From positions 21,533-85,532 of the forward strand of contig DASXUL010000016.1 of NCBI GenBank assembly GCA_036504855.1: 64,000 nt of DNA, given 5' to 3'. Source of the DNA: DASXUL01 sp036504855. Lineage in GTDB: Bacteria; Armatimonadota; DTGP01; JAKQQT01. A model generated the notes under the pieces. That model was not told the origin of the DNA. It did no database searches and saw nothing but the letters and a program-made list of their open reading frames with translations. Both the position numbers and the translations under genes were made by a program. Shown here piece by piece: positions 7,475 to 15,959 of the stretch (positions are counted from its first letter, which is position 1; every line of letters begins with the position of its first letter).

Positions 7475-8434
7475 CTAGAACGGCAGGGCAGTAACGATGC
7501 CGGGTGATCCGTCCACGGTAACGGCGGTTCCGGGGTCGTCGTGGTCCTTCTTCATATAGGCCAGGGCGATGGCGCCGAAGGCGGGTGAAAGCGCGGAACC
7601 GGCCACGGTTCCAATGGCGGCCCCGCCGGCGGAAACCTGCGCGCCCTTCGGCGGCGGCGGGCCATCCAGGCGCAGGCCCATCAGATGGCGGGCCGGCTTG
7701 CTGCGCGAGTGGATGCGCGCGATGATCTCCTGGCCCGGGTAGCAGCCCTTGGAAAATGAGACGGCAACGCCCTCCAGGTTGGCGTCCAGGGGGATGGTGG
7801 CATCGTTCATTTCCACGCCCCACTTCGGGATGCCGGCCTCAATGCGCAGGGTCTCCAACGCTTCGGGCGCGCCGGCCGTTATGCCGGCCCCGGCCAGCGC
7901 GGCGAGGATCGAATCCATATGCTCCGGCGGCGCATAAACGTCCACGCCCGGCAGCGCAGACCGGCGGGAGGCCGCCAGGATGAGGTCCGCCGAGCCGGCC
8001 GTGGATTCCCACGCTTCGCCGAAGGCGATCTCCGGGGCCTCGCCCTTCAGCGCGGCACGCACGAGGGCGGCGGCTTCGGGGCCTTGAACGGTGATAAGCG
8101 AGAGAGCGTTCCGGGCATCTTCCAGTTCCACCTGCTCCATGATGATGTAGCGGTCGAGCGCGGCCATCAGGGGATCCTGAGCCGTCAGGGCCGTCTCCAC
8201 GAGCATGTTGTCCGAGTCGAGGAGCCAGACCCACAGGTCGGCGATCATGCGGCCGTTGATATCCAGCATGCAGGCGTACGCGCCATGCCCCGGAGTGAGG
8301 GCTCGGATGTCGTTAGTGAGCATTCGGTGCAGATAATCCTGCGCATCCGGACCCAGAACCCGGAACCGTCCGCCATTCTCCACGGCGAACCAGGCCGCCC
8401 GCTCTCGCGCCGCCGCATATCCCATCGCCTCCAT
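7475..8434 (-). CDS. YgfZ/GcvT-like folate-binding protein
   Basis: 319 residues from the ATG at 8434, which has AGGGAG about 12 bases upstream; the frame is open further to 8554, and the ATG at 8470 is an alternative. KGCYPGQEIIARIHSRSKP (about residues 219-237) is the YgfZ signature with the conserved Cys in KGCYxGQE. The N-terminus (FRVLGPDAQDYLHRMLTNDI) is the usual aminomethyltransferase-like fold. YgfZ proteins bind tetrahydrofolate and help make or repair certain iron-sulfur proteins. It ends 4 bases from the heptamer element. Confidence 0.92.
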   Translation of the reverse strand: MEAMGYAAARERAAWFAVENGGRFRVLGPDAQDYLHRMLTNDIRALTPGHGAYACMLDINGRMIADLWVWLLDSDNMLVETALTAQDPLMAALDRYIIMEQVELEDARNALSLITVQGPEAAALVRAALKGEAPEIAFGEAWESTAGSADLILAASRRSALPGVDVYAPPEHMDSILAALAGAGITAGAPEALETLRIEAGIPKWGVEMNDATIPLDANLEGVAVSFSKGCYPGQEIIARIHSRSKPARHLMGLRLDGPPPPKGAQVSAGGAAIGTVAGSALSPAFGAIALAYMKKDHDDPGTAVTVDGSPGIVTALPF

Positions 8435-8550
8435 GCCGCAATCACGCTCCCTCTTTGACGTTGGTTCCATGGTAGGTCCGCCGTCTCGAACCTTTCCACA
8501 GCAGTTGGGCGAGTCCGGCCGTTCGCCAGGCGGTTCTATACTAGGGAAGA

Positions 8551-8655
8551 GCATTCAGCAGTCAGCATTCAGCATTCAGGCCGGAGCGGCCCGTGCCCTA
8601 ATGGTTGGTTGGCGCGTGGGCAAGTTGCCCGGCTGACGACTGACAACTGACGACT
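8551..8655. repeat. Heptamer-repeat element with opposed arms
   Basis: Left arm GCATTCAGCAGTCAGCATTC (8552-8579); right arm about 8632-8655 of CTGACGA/CTGACAA units, less regular than in other copies. The 50-base centre includes GGCCGGAGCGGCC. It lies between the divergent YgfZ-like and HAD genes and therefore inside or next to their promoters. Confidence 0.75.
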
Positions 8656-8678
8656 GATCACTTTACAGGAGTGTAGTG

Positions 8679-9320
8679 TTGTCAAAGTTTTCTGCCGTTG
8701 TATTCGATCTCGATGGGACACTGGCCGATACGTTTCAGTTGATCGTGGCGTGTTGGAACGAGGCCCTGAAGGAGCCGTTGGGGCGCACGTTCGCGCCGGA
8801 GGATGTCATCGCGCGCTTCGGTGAGCCGGAGGCCGACATGCTGGCCCATGAGGTGTCGGGTCCAGCGCTGTCTCGCGCGGTAGATGCATTCCACGAGTGC
8901 TATGACGCGCGCCACGACGAGATACAGCTCTTCGACGGCGTGCCGGAGATGTTGGCGGCCCTGAAAGCGGCGGGCGTGCGGATGGCGGTGATGACGGGCA
9001 AGGGGCGCCGCTCTGCCGACATAACGGCCGGCAAGCTGGGCTGGAACGACATCTTTGAGCACGTGATCACCGGCGACGACGTTGCCGGCCAGAAGCCCGC
9101 CCCGGATGGACCGCTGCTGGTGGCGAAGCTGATGGAGGTGGAGCCGGCCCGCTGCGTGTTCGTGGGTGATACTCCCGCGGACATCACCGCCGGCCGCGAC
9201 GCCGGCATGCAGACGATCGCCGCCGCCTGGCACCCCGTCTACCTGGATCAGTTGCGCGGGATGAACGCGGACTACTGGGCGGATACCCCCGCCGACGTGG
9301 TGCGCATCGTCCTCGGCTGA
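8679..9320 (+). CDS. HAD-family phosphatase (phosphoglycolate-phosphatase-like)
   Basis: 213 residues. AGGAG at 8667-8671 best serves the TTG at 8679; the GTG at 8676 is only 4 bases from it. FDLDGTLADT holds the nucleophile and acid Asp, MTGKGRRSADI is motif II/III with the conserved Thr and Lys region, and FVGDTPADITAGRDAGM is motif IV with the Mg-binding Asp. The helical cap between motifs I and II makes this a subclass I HAD enzyme of the Gph/PpaX group. The substrate is probably a small phosphorylated metabolite. It stands 63 bases ahead of the acetyltransferase gene. Confidence 0.9.
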   Translation: MSKFSAVVFDLDGTLADTFQLIVACWNEALKEPLGRTFAPEDVIARFGEPEADMLAHEVSGPALSRAVDAFHECYDARHDEIQLFDGVPEMLAALKAAGVRMAVMTGKGRRSADITAGKLGWNDIFEHVITGDDVAGQKPAPDGPLLVAKLMEVEPARCVFVGDTPADITAGRDAGMQTIAAAWHPVYLDQLRGMNADYWADTPADVVRIVLG

Positions 9321-9383
9321 TTCGGCTGTGTACCGGGGCGAGCCGTCCCATTACATGCGCGATTTCGCAAACAAGGAGCACCT

Positions 9384-10586
9384 ATGCCTGTAGCACGCAG
9401 CGTTGAGCCGCACGAATTGGACCGCGCCGGAGAGGTCGGCTTCATTGCCTTCGGAGGAACCCTGGAGGAGTGGCAGCAGGCGCACCATCAGCACGTGGAT
9501 GCCTTCGGCCCGGAGAAGGTCCTCGTGGTGGAGCATGAGGGGACGGTCGTTTCCTCAATGTTCATCATTCCGGAAGGCATGCATTTGGGCGATTCAGTTG
9601 TGCCCTCCGCGGCCGTGGGCGGCGTGGCCACCGTCCCCGAAGCGCGGCGCCTCGGTTGCGCCGCCGCGATGATGCATGAGACCGTGCGCCGCATGCGGGC
9701 CGACGGCGTTGCCACCTCAGCGATGTGGCCGTTTTCGTTCTCTTACTACCGCAAGTTTGGGTGGGAGGCGGGCGGCGAGATCCGCGTGCTTCGCATCCCG
9801 CGCGATACCGAGTTTCGCGTTGAGGCGCTTGGCTCGGCGGCTCCCGCCGGGCCGGGCGACCTGGACGACATCGCGCGCGTCTGGGATTCAACAGCGCCCC
9901 ACCACCGCTGCGCCACGCAGCGCGTGACTTCCAACTGGGAGTGGCATCTGAAGGCGGACCAGTTCGGCGGCGCGCGGGAAGATCGCGCCGGATTCGTGTA
10001 CCGCGAGAACGGCGCGGTTCTCGGCTACCTGTTCTATACCGTGCCCGAGTTGAAGGAAGGCGAGGAGGTTCGCCCGGTGGAGATCCAGGAGTTGCGCGCG
10101 ATCAGCCATCAGGCTCAGGTGGGGCTACTGCGGGCGCTGATGGGGCACGTGGACCGCGAGACGTTCGAGGTGGGCGTTTCGGTGGCCGACCCGCTGCGCA
10201 GTCTGGCGGTGAACCCGCGCGCGATCGAGACGTTCCTGCACGCCAACTTCGGGTTCCGCGTCATCGACCCCGGCCAGATCTTCCCGACCATGCGAACGGA
10301 CGCGGCCCAGGCGCCCGTCAACATAACCGTGGACGATGTGCTTCTCGGCCCGCGTTCCTGGCGGCTGGCATTCGCCGGGGGCGGAGTGGAGGCCGAGGAA
10401 GTTCCAACCGAGGGCGACACGCGGTGCACTATCCAAACCTTCAGCCAGATCGCCAGCGGCCTGTTGAAGCCGCTGTCCGCAGCCTCGGCGGGGCTGCTGA
10501 CCGGGCCGGCGAATGCCGTTGCCGCCCTGGAGGCGGCCACGGCGCACTGGAACCTGCCCTACAGGAGCGGCCTCGAGCGGGGCTGA
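9384..10586 (+). CDS. Eis-like GNAT N-acetyltransferase
   Basis: 400 residues, the length of the Eis family. The ATG follows AAGGAG. The first GNAT domain has GGVATVPEARRLGCAAAMMHE (about residues 75-95) as the acetyl-CoA pyrophosphate loop, then WPFSFSYYRKFGWE, the conserved segment that carries the catalytic Tyr in Eis proteins. A second GNAT-like region and a C-terminal SCP2-like domain (DDVLLGPRSWRLAFAGGG to the end) follow. Eis enzymes acetylate amines on aminoglycosides or peptides, using the C-terminal carboxylate as base; the natural substrate here is unknown. Confidence 0.9.
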   Translation: MPVARSVEPHELDRAGEVGFIAFGGTLEEWQQAHHQHVDAFGPEKVLVVEHEGTVVSSMFIIPEGMHLGDSVVPSAAVGGVATVPEARRLGCAAAMMHETVRRMRADGVATSAMWPFSFSYYRKFGWEAGGEIRVLRIPRDTEFRVEALGSAAPAGPGDLDDIARVWDSTAPHHRCATQRVTSNWEWHLKADQFGGAREDRAGFVYRENGAVLGYLFYTVPELKEGEEVRPVEIQELRAISHQAQVGLLRALMGHVDRETFEVGVSVADPLRSLAVNPRAIETFLHANFGFRVIDPGQIFPTMRTDAAQAPVNITVDDVLLGPRSWRLAFAGGGVEAEEVPTEGDTRCTIQTFSQIASGLLKPLSAASAGLLTGPANAVAALEAATAHWNLPYRSGLERG

Positions 10587-10601
10587 GACATGCCGCCCCC
10601 C

Positions 10602-10696
10602 TTCACCCCAATTCTGGGGGCCCCAGCCGAACGCTCGTTTCTGGCGTTACGCTTGCGCCGAGCCGCCGGTATCTGGTCCCCCAGAATTGGGGCGAA
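10602..10696. repeat. Inverted repeat with CCCCAATTCTGGGGG arms
   Basis: Arms 10602-10620 and 10678-10696 are 19 bp with one mismatch, and each arm contains the self-complementary CCCCAATTCTGGGG. The 57-base centre is unremarkable. It lies between two genes on the same strand, just after the acetyltransferase stop. Confidence 0.85.
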
Positions 10697-10784
10697 GGGA
10701 GGCCGGGTCGCCCATGATTTGCACGCCGGCCGCCGAGGGGCGCACAATGAGGGGAAATAACTGCCTGGAAGTATACCCCGAAAT

Positions 10785-11858
10785 ATGCCCGTTACCGCTC
10801 GACTGCTGGAACCATCCGAATACGACGCCTGGAACGCTTTTGTGGCCGCCGACCCGCGCGGCGACCTCCTGCAAAGCACCGCCTGGGGCGAGCTGAAGGC
10901 CGCCTCCGGCTGGAAACCTTCCGTGGTGGCGGTGGATGACGGCGGCATCCGCGGCGGCATGATGCTGCTGCGCCGCGCTCTCCCCGCCGGCCGCGCCCTC
11001 TTCTACGCCCCGCGCGGACCGGTGTTGGACCCGCAGGACGCCGACGTGCTCGGCGCCGTGACGAAGGCCGCCTCCGAACACGCTCGGGCCAACGGCGGGC
11101 TGTTGGTGAAGGTGGACCCCCCTTTTGAGGACGAGGCGGCTGCCGTCGCTTTGCGGGGGCGGGGCTTCCGCGACGTGGGCGGGTGCGGCGGCTTCGGCGG
11201 CACACAGCCGCGCTGCGTGATGCAACTGGATCTCGACAGGGGGCCGGATGAGCTGCTGGCCTCCTTCCATCAGAAGTGGCGTTACAACATCCGGCTGGCC
11301 GCCAAGAAGGGCGTCACCATCCGCCAGAGCGTGGATCGGGCGGACCTGCCGATCTTCTATCGCATCCTGGAAGAGACAGCGAAGCGCGACCATTTCCTGG
11401 TGCGCGGTCTCTCCTACTTTGAGGCGATGTGGGATGCCCTCGCGCCGCGTGGTTGGATGCGGCTGTTCCTGGGCGAGGTCGAAGGCGAGGCCGTGTGCGG
11501 CGCGCTGAGCTACCTGTTCGGCGACAAGTGCTGGTACACTTACGGCGCCAGCTCCAACGCCCACCGAGAGAAGATGCCCAACTACCTGATGCAGTGGGAC
11601 ATGATCCAGTGGGCGCAGAGCAGCGGCTGCCGATGGTACGATTTCCGCGGCGTTTCCTGCACGCCGGACGACCCGAATGACAAGACCGCCGGCCTGAACC
11701 GCTTCAAGTCCGGGTTCAACCCGCGCTTCGTGCGCTACATCGGCGAGTTCGACCTGCCGCTCTCCGCGCCGGGCTACTGGGCGTTCACCAAGGCGCTGCC
11801 GCGCGCCAAGGCCATCATGAAGCGTTCCCGCAGCCGAGAGGCCGGAGTCGAGGAGTAG
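10785..11858 (+). CDS. FemAB-like peptidoglycan bridge aminoacyltransferase
   Basis: 357 residues. The N-terminal part (EYDAWNAFVAADPRGDLLQSTAWGELKAASGW) and KWRYNIRLAAKKGVTIRQ (about residues 164-181) are typical of FemX/FemA proteins, which have two GNAT-fold domains. YGASSNAHREKMPNYLMQWDMIQWA (about residues 252-276) and the ending DDPNDKTAGLNRFKSGF are the conserved C-terminal block. FemAB enzymes use aminoacyl-tRNA to add amino acids to lipid II or to other peptide acceptors in the cytoplasm. The Fem/serine hydrolase/alanine racemase-like order may point to a cell-wall role. Confidence 0.9.
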   Translation: MPVTARLLEPSEYDAWNAFVAADPRGDLLQSTAWGELKAASGWKPSVVAVDDGGIRGGMMLLRRALPAGRALFYAPRGPVLDPQDADVLGAVTKAASEHARANGGLLVKVDPPFEDEAAAVALRGRGFRDVGGCGGFGGTQPRCVMQLDLDRGPDELLASFHQKWRYNIRLAAKKGVTIRQSVDRADLPIFYRILEETAKRDHFLVRGLSYFEAMWDALAPRGWMRLFLGEVEGEAVCGALSYLFGDKCWYTYGASSNAHREKMPNYLMQWDMIQWAQSSGCRWYDFRGVSCTPDDPNDKTAGLNRFKSGFNPRFVRYIGEFDLPLSAPGYWAFTKALPRAKAIMKRSRSREAGVEE

Positions 11859-11863
11859 CCGCC

Positions 11864-12967
11864 GTGATCGAGCTGACCCGCACTGTGGCGCGGCTGGAAC
11901 AGGGGATCGCCGACGGCTTGCACCTTGGCGCCCAGGTCTATGCCTCGTTGGGCGGGCGAACCGTGGCGGACGTGGCCGCGGGCGAGAACACGCGGGGCGT
12001 GCCGATGACGCCGGACACGCTGATGCTCTGGCAGTCATGCACCAAGCCGATCGTGGCCGTGGCCATCGCCCAGCTCTGGGAGCGAGGCCTGCTGGATATC
12101 GACGATCCCGTGGCGAAGACCATCCCGGAGTTCGCGCAGAACGGCAAGGAAGCCGTTACCCTTCGCCACATCCTCACGCATACGGGCGGCTTCCGGTTCG
12201 TGATGCTGCGCTGGTTCTCGCAGACGTGGGAAGCCAATTTCGAGCGCATCTGCGCGGCGCCCCTGGAGCCGGGCTGGGTTCCGGGGCAGAAGGCGGGCTA
12301 CCACCCGGCCACAAGCTGGTTCATCCTGGCCGAAGTGCTGCGCCGGTTGGACGGCCGTCCGCTGGAGCAGTACCTCCGCGACGAGATTTTCCAGCCATTG
12401 AGCATGGCGGATTCCTGGCTTTCCATGACGGCCGAGCGGTTCTACGCCTACGACGAGCGCATCGGGGTGACGTGGGAGACGGCGCACGGCGTCACCAAGC
12501 CGGCCGAGTTGGTGGATGCCGAGGACGGCTGCACGCGCGCCCGACCAGGCAGCAGCGGTCGCGGCCCCGCCCGCGAGCTGGGGCGCTTCTACGAGATGCT
12601 GTTGCACGGCGGATCGCTGGATGGCGCGCGCATCCTGAGCCCGCAGACCGTGGCGGCGCTCACGGCCAAGCACCGGGTCGGCATGTTCGACCACACGTTC
12701 CAGTGCACGGTGGACTGGGGGTTGGGCTTCGTGGCCGACTCCAAGCAGTATGAGGCGAAGGGGTTCCCCTATGGATTCGGCCCGTACGCTTCGCCGCGCT
12801 CGTTTGGGCACGGCGGCAGCCAGTCATCCCTGTCGTTCTGCGATCCGGACGCCGGGCTGGTTGCGGTGATCATCGCCAACGGCATGCCGGGCGAGCAGCC
12901 GCACAACCGCCGCTTCCGCGCCCTCACCACGGCGATCTACGAGGATTTGGGATTGGGGGAAGGATAG
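11864..12967 (+). CDS. Class C beta-lactamase-like serine hydrolase
   Basis: 367 residues, GTG start 5 bases after the FemAB gene. Ser58-Cys-Thr-Lys61 is the SxxK nucleophile motif, AGYHPATSW the YxN-like loop, and FGHGGSQSS the third motif (HGG in place of KTG). This is the pattern of esterase/peptidase members of the class C group. There is no clear signal peptide, so the enzyme is probably cytoplasmic and not a true beta-lactamase. It could be an esterase, amidase or D-amino-acid peptidase. Close spacing suggests co-transcription with the FemAB gene. Confidence 0.9.
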   Translation: MIELTRTVARLEQGIADGLHLGAQVYASLGGRTVADVAAGENTRGVPMTPDTLMLWQSCTKPIVAVAIAQLWERGLLDIDDPVAKTIPEFAQNGKEAVTLRHILTHTGGFRFVMLRWFSQTWEANFERICAAPLEPGWVPGQKAGYHPATSWFILAEVLRRLDGRPLEQYLRDEIFQPLSMADSWLSMTAERFYAYDERIGVTWETAHGVTKPAELVDAEDGCTRARPGSSGRGPARELGRFYEMLLHGGSLDGARILSPQTVAALTAKHRVGMFDHTFQCTVDWGLGFVADSKQYEAKGFPYGFGPYASPRSFGHGGSQSSLSFCDPDAGLVAVIIANGMPGEQPHNRRFRALTTAIYEDLGLGEG

Positions 12968-12973
12968 CGGCGT

Positions 12974-13096
12974 AGCATTCAGGATTCAGCATTCGGCATC
13001 CAGCATCCGGGCGAAGGCGACGCTCATGGGGGTCGCCCTCTCGCGGATAAGGCTCTTGCCCGGATGCTGAATGCTGAATGCTGAATCCTGAATGCT
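12974..13096. repeat. Heptamer-repeat element abutting a start codon
   Basis: Left arm 12974-13012 (GCATTCAGGATTCAGCATTC and similar); right arm 13057-13096 of TGAATGC/TGAATCC units. The inner edge is CATCCGGGC paired with GCCCGGATG. The right arm ends directly on the ATG of the next gene at 13097, so the repeat forms the whole translation start region and leaves no Shine-Dalgarno sequence. Confidence 0.88.
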
Positions 13097-14287
13097 ATGA
13101 ACACAATCCATACAGCCTGGGTGGAAGTGGACCTCAACGCGATCCGGCATAACTACCGGGCCGTGCGGGAGTTCGCCAGCGTGCCCGTGATGGCGGTGCT
13201 GAAAACGAACGCCTACGGGCACGGGCTCGAACTGGCGGCGGGCGCGTTGAAGGGCGAGGCGGATTGGTTCGGGGTCAGCACGCTGGAGGAGGGCATCCGC
13301 GTGCGAGCTGTTGATCCGGATACGCCCACGCTCGTGTTCCACCCGGTTGGCGCATGGAACGCCGCCGGGATCGTGGAGCGCGGCCTTACGGCTTCCGTCG
13401 ATAGCGAGGCGGGGGCGCTGGCGCTGGCCGAGGCCGGCCGGGCGGCCGGGGTCACGCCGGCCGCGCACCTCAAGATCGACGCGGGGATGGCGAGGTTTGG
13501 CGTTGATCCGGGCGACGAGGAGACCATCTCCCGAATTGTGTCGGCGCCTGGCATTCGCTGGGATGGCATGTACACGCACTTGGCCACGTCGGCGGAGAAG
13601 AAGCCGGGACTGAAGGGTGACCTCTGCCGAACGCAGTTCCTCGTCATGGCGCGGCTGGTGTCGACCATGGCGACCGACCCGTCGGCAGTAGCGAGCGTAG
13701 CGAACGCTCCATCCTGGCTGGGGCCGCTGGCGGAGGCGGGGCCCAGGTGGATCCACGCTTTCAACAGCGCCGGCATCCTGCGGTTCCGCGAGGACATCCG
13801 CCATTACTCTCTCGTGCGATGCGGGACGTTGCTCTACGGCCAGTATCCCTCGGCATATGTGCCGAAGGCGCTGGATCTGCGGCCAACGTGGAGCTACAAG
13901 GCGCGCATCGTTTCGATCCGGCGCATCCGCGCGGGCGCCACGGTGGGGTATGGCGCGGAGTGGAGGGCGCGGCGCGAAAGCTCCATCGCCACGATCCCGG
14001 TCGGTTACTACGATGGGTTCACCGTGGAGCCGCTCAGCGTCTGGGCGCGCCGGGGCGGGCTGAAGGGGTTGGCGAAGAGGCTGATGGGGAAGGACCGCCT
14101 CACGGTGAAAACGGCGCTTGGGCCCGCGCCGGTGGTGGGGCGCGTGGCGGCGCAGTCGGCCATGCTGGACGTTACGGACCTGCCCGGCATACAGGTGGGA
14201 GACGTGGTGGAGATGCCCGCCCGGCGCGTGTTGGTGGGCGAACACATCCCACGCGTGGCGCAAACGTGCGAGCGGGTGGACATCTGA
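13097..14287 (+). CDS. Divergent alanine racemase-like PLP enzyme
   Basis: 396 residues. AVLKTNAYGHGLEL carries the PLP lysine (Lys36), LKIDAGMARFGVDP the phosphate-side loop, and AGATVGYGAEWRA the catalytic tyrosine of the C-terminal domain. It departs from the family where the substrate is held: the usual GRxCMD is GRVAAQ, and the terminal NYE-type helix is missing (the sequence instead runs ARRVLVGEHIPRVAQTCERV). A 15-residue Lys/Arg-rich insertion (GGLKGLAKRLMGK) is also present. The substrate may differ from alanine. A more standard paralogue is at 54270. Confidence 0.85.
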   Translation: MNTIHTAWVEVDLNAIRHNYRAVREFASVPVMAVLKTNAYGHGLELAAGALKGEADWFGVSTLEEGIRVRAVDPDTPTLVFHPVGAWNAAGIVERGLTASVDSEAGALALAEAGRAAGVTPAAHLKIDAGMARFGVDPGDEETISRIVSAPGIRWDGMYTHLATSAEKKPGLKGDLCRTQFLVMARLVSTMATDPSAVASVANAPSWLGPLAEAGPRWIHAFNSAGILRFREDIRHYSLVRCGTLLYGQYPSAYVPKALDLRPTWSYKARIVSIRRIRAGATVGYGAEWRARRESSIATIPVGYYDGFTVEPLSVWARRGGLKGLAKRLMGKDRLTVKTALGPAPVVGRVAAQSAMLDVTDLPGIQVGDVVEMPARRVLVGEHIPRVAQTCERVDI

Positions 14288-14381
14288 CGCTCAGGATGGG
14301 CTATTATCGTATACAACGCGCGGGCCCGCCGCGCGGACGTTTGGTGGGGATGCACGGTGATCCGTGCCCAAGGAGAGTACG

Positions 14382-14717
14382 TTGGACCTAGAGATCACCC
14401 CGGAAGCGGTGGAAAACACCCTGGTGCTTCACCTCGAAGGAGAGCTGGACACCTACAACTGCGGACAACTCCGCAGCGCGTTGGTGGAGCAGGTGGAAGC
14501 CGGCCACAACCACGTTGTGGTGGATATGAGCGCCGTTGAGTATATCGACAGTACGGGGCTTGGCTCGCTGGTGGGTGGGCTTAAGCGCGTCTCCGAACAC
14601 GGCGGCGAGATGAAGATCGTTTGTAACAACCCCCAGATTGTGAAAGTCTTTGAGATAACCGGTTTGGACAAGGTCTTCGCCATCCACAGAACACTGGATT
14701 CCGCCCTCGGCAAGTGA
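14382..14717 (+). CDS. STAS-domain anti-sigma factor antagonist
   Basis: 111 residues from TTG 14382, chosen because AAGGAG sits at 14370-14375, six bases upstream; the in-frame GTG at 14364 has no such site. LEGELDTYNCGQLRSAL and VVDMSAVEYIDSTGLGSLVGGLKR are the SpoIIAA/STAS core, with the phosphorylatable Ser in DSTGLG. Such proteins bind anti-sigma kinases when unphosphorylated and so free a sigma factor. No kinase gene is nearby. It precedes livK by 32 bases, which suggests shared transcription with the liv genes. A second STAS protein is at 30038. Confidence 0.9.
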   Translation: MDLEITPEAVENTLVLHLEGELDTYNCGQLRSALVEQVEAGHNHVVVDMSAVEYIDSTGLGSLVGGLKRVSEHGGEMKIVCNNPQIVKVFEITGLDKVFAIHRTLDSALGK

Positions 14718-14749
14718 GGGGGCCCATCGCGGCGATACGGAGAGTCGAG

Positions 14750-15937
14750 ATGCCTGTCAACGGCAGAGTAGGTGCGCTGTGCGGCGTGTTGCTGCTGGCG
14801 CTGGCGGGGTGCAACAAACAGGCGGGCCGCGGGGGGAATGCCGCCACCGCCACCGGCGATATCGTGGTGGGCGAGTACGCATCCCTCTCGGGGACAAAGG
14901 CGGACTTCGGCATCACCACCACGAACGGCGTGGCGTTGGCGGCCGACAAGATCAACGCCGCCGGCGGCCTTCTCGGCCGGAAGATCGTCCTCAAGAAGGA
15001 GGACGATCAGGGTGACGCGAGCCAGGTGGGCACCGTGGTTACCCGCTTCGTGACAGGCGACCGCGTGGACTGCGTGATCGGCGAAGTGGCCAGCAAGCTC
15101 TCGAAGCGCGCGGCCCCCATTTGCCAGAAGGCCAAGACGCCGATGATCACGCCTTCCTCCACCAATCCGGAGGTGACGCGGATTGGCGACTACATCTTCC
15201 GCGCCTGCTTTACGGACCCCTTCCAGGGCGGCGTGTTGGCTCGCTTTGCCCTCACCACCCTGCACGCGAAGCGAGCCGCCGTGCTGCGCGACGTGAGCAA
15301 CGATTACTCCGTGGGCCTCGCGGACTTCTTTGTTCGGGAGTTCAAGCGCCAGGGCGGCGTCATTACGGTGGATAAGTCATGCTCCGAGGGTGACGACAAT
15401 TTCCGCCCGCAACTCACCGCCATCGCCGCCTCCAAGCCGGATGTGATCCTGGCCCCCGTCTACTACCGCGAGATCGCGCTCATCGCGCGCCAGGCGAAGG
15501 AGACCGGCGTCAAGGCGCCCCTTCTGGGCGGCGACGGATGGGACTCGCCGAACGTGCTGGAACTGGCCGGGGGAGCTCTGGACGGCTGCTACATGAGCAA
15601 CCACTACAGCGAAGCACAGGGCGGCCCCATCATCCAGAAGTTCGTGGCGGATTATCAGGCGAAATTCCATACTAAGCCCAACGCTCTGGCGGCCCTGGGT
15701 TATGACGCGATGAACATGTACGCCGAGGCCGTGAAGCGGGCCGGAAGCGCAGACAAGGCCAAGGTCCGGGATGAGCTGGCGGCCACCAGGGGTTTCAAGG
15801 GCGTCACCGGCACGATCACGATGGACGCGGACCGCAACGCGGTGAAGGATGCCGTGATCCTCCAGGCCAAGGGCGGCAGGTTCGTTTACGTGGCAACGGT
15901 GAAGCCTGTGGGCGGCGCCGAACCTGCCGGCAAATAG
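14750..15937 (+). CDS. livK: Branched-chain amino acid ABC transporter, substrate-binding lipoprotein
   Basis: 395 residues from the ATG at 14750, which has GGAGAG upstream; the frame opens earlier at 14714. MPVNGRVGALCGVLLLALAGC is a lipoprotein signal peptide with LAGC lipobox, so the mature protein is membrane-anchored outside the cytoplasmic membrane. The body is a periplasmic binding protein type I (GEYASLSGTKADFG, KINAAGGLLGRKIVLKKEDDQGD, PMITPSSTNPEVT), the LivJ/LivK pattern. It is followed by livH, livM, livG and livF. The ligand may be a branched-chain amino acid, amide or another amino acid. Confidence 0.93.
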   Translation: MPVNGRVGALCGVLLLALAGCNKQAGRGGNAATATGDIVVGEYASLSGTKADFGITTTNGVALAADKINAAGGLLGRKIVLKKEDDQGDASQVGTVVTRFVTGDRVDCVIGEVASKLSKRAAPICQKAKTPMITPSSTNPEVTRIGDYIFRACFTDPFQGGVLARFALTTLHAKRAAVLRDVSNDYSVGLADFFVREFKRQGGVITVDKSCSEGDDNFRPQLTAIAASKPDVILAPVYYREIALIARQAKETGVKAPLLGGDGWDSPNVLELAGGALDGCYMSNHYSEAQGGPIIQKFVADYQAKFHTKPNALAALGYDAMNMYAEAVKRAGSADKAKVRDELAATRGFKGVTGTITMDADRNAVKDAVILQAKGGRFVYVATVKPVGGAEPAGK

Positions 15938-15959
15938 CCAGGGAGAGCGGCCAAGCAGC

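Noticed and set aside
10647..12038. 463-codon minus-strand ORF
   Set aside because: It is antisense to the FemAB gene and Arg/Ala/Pro-rich without motifs.
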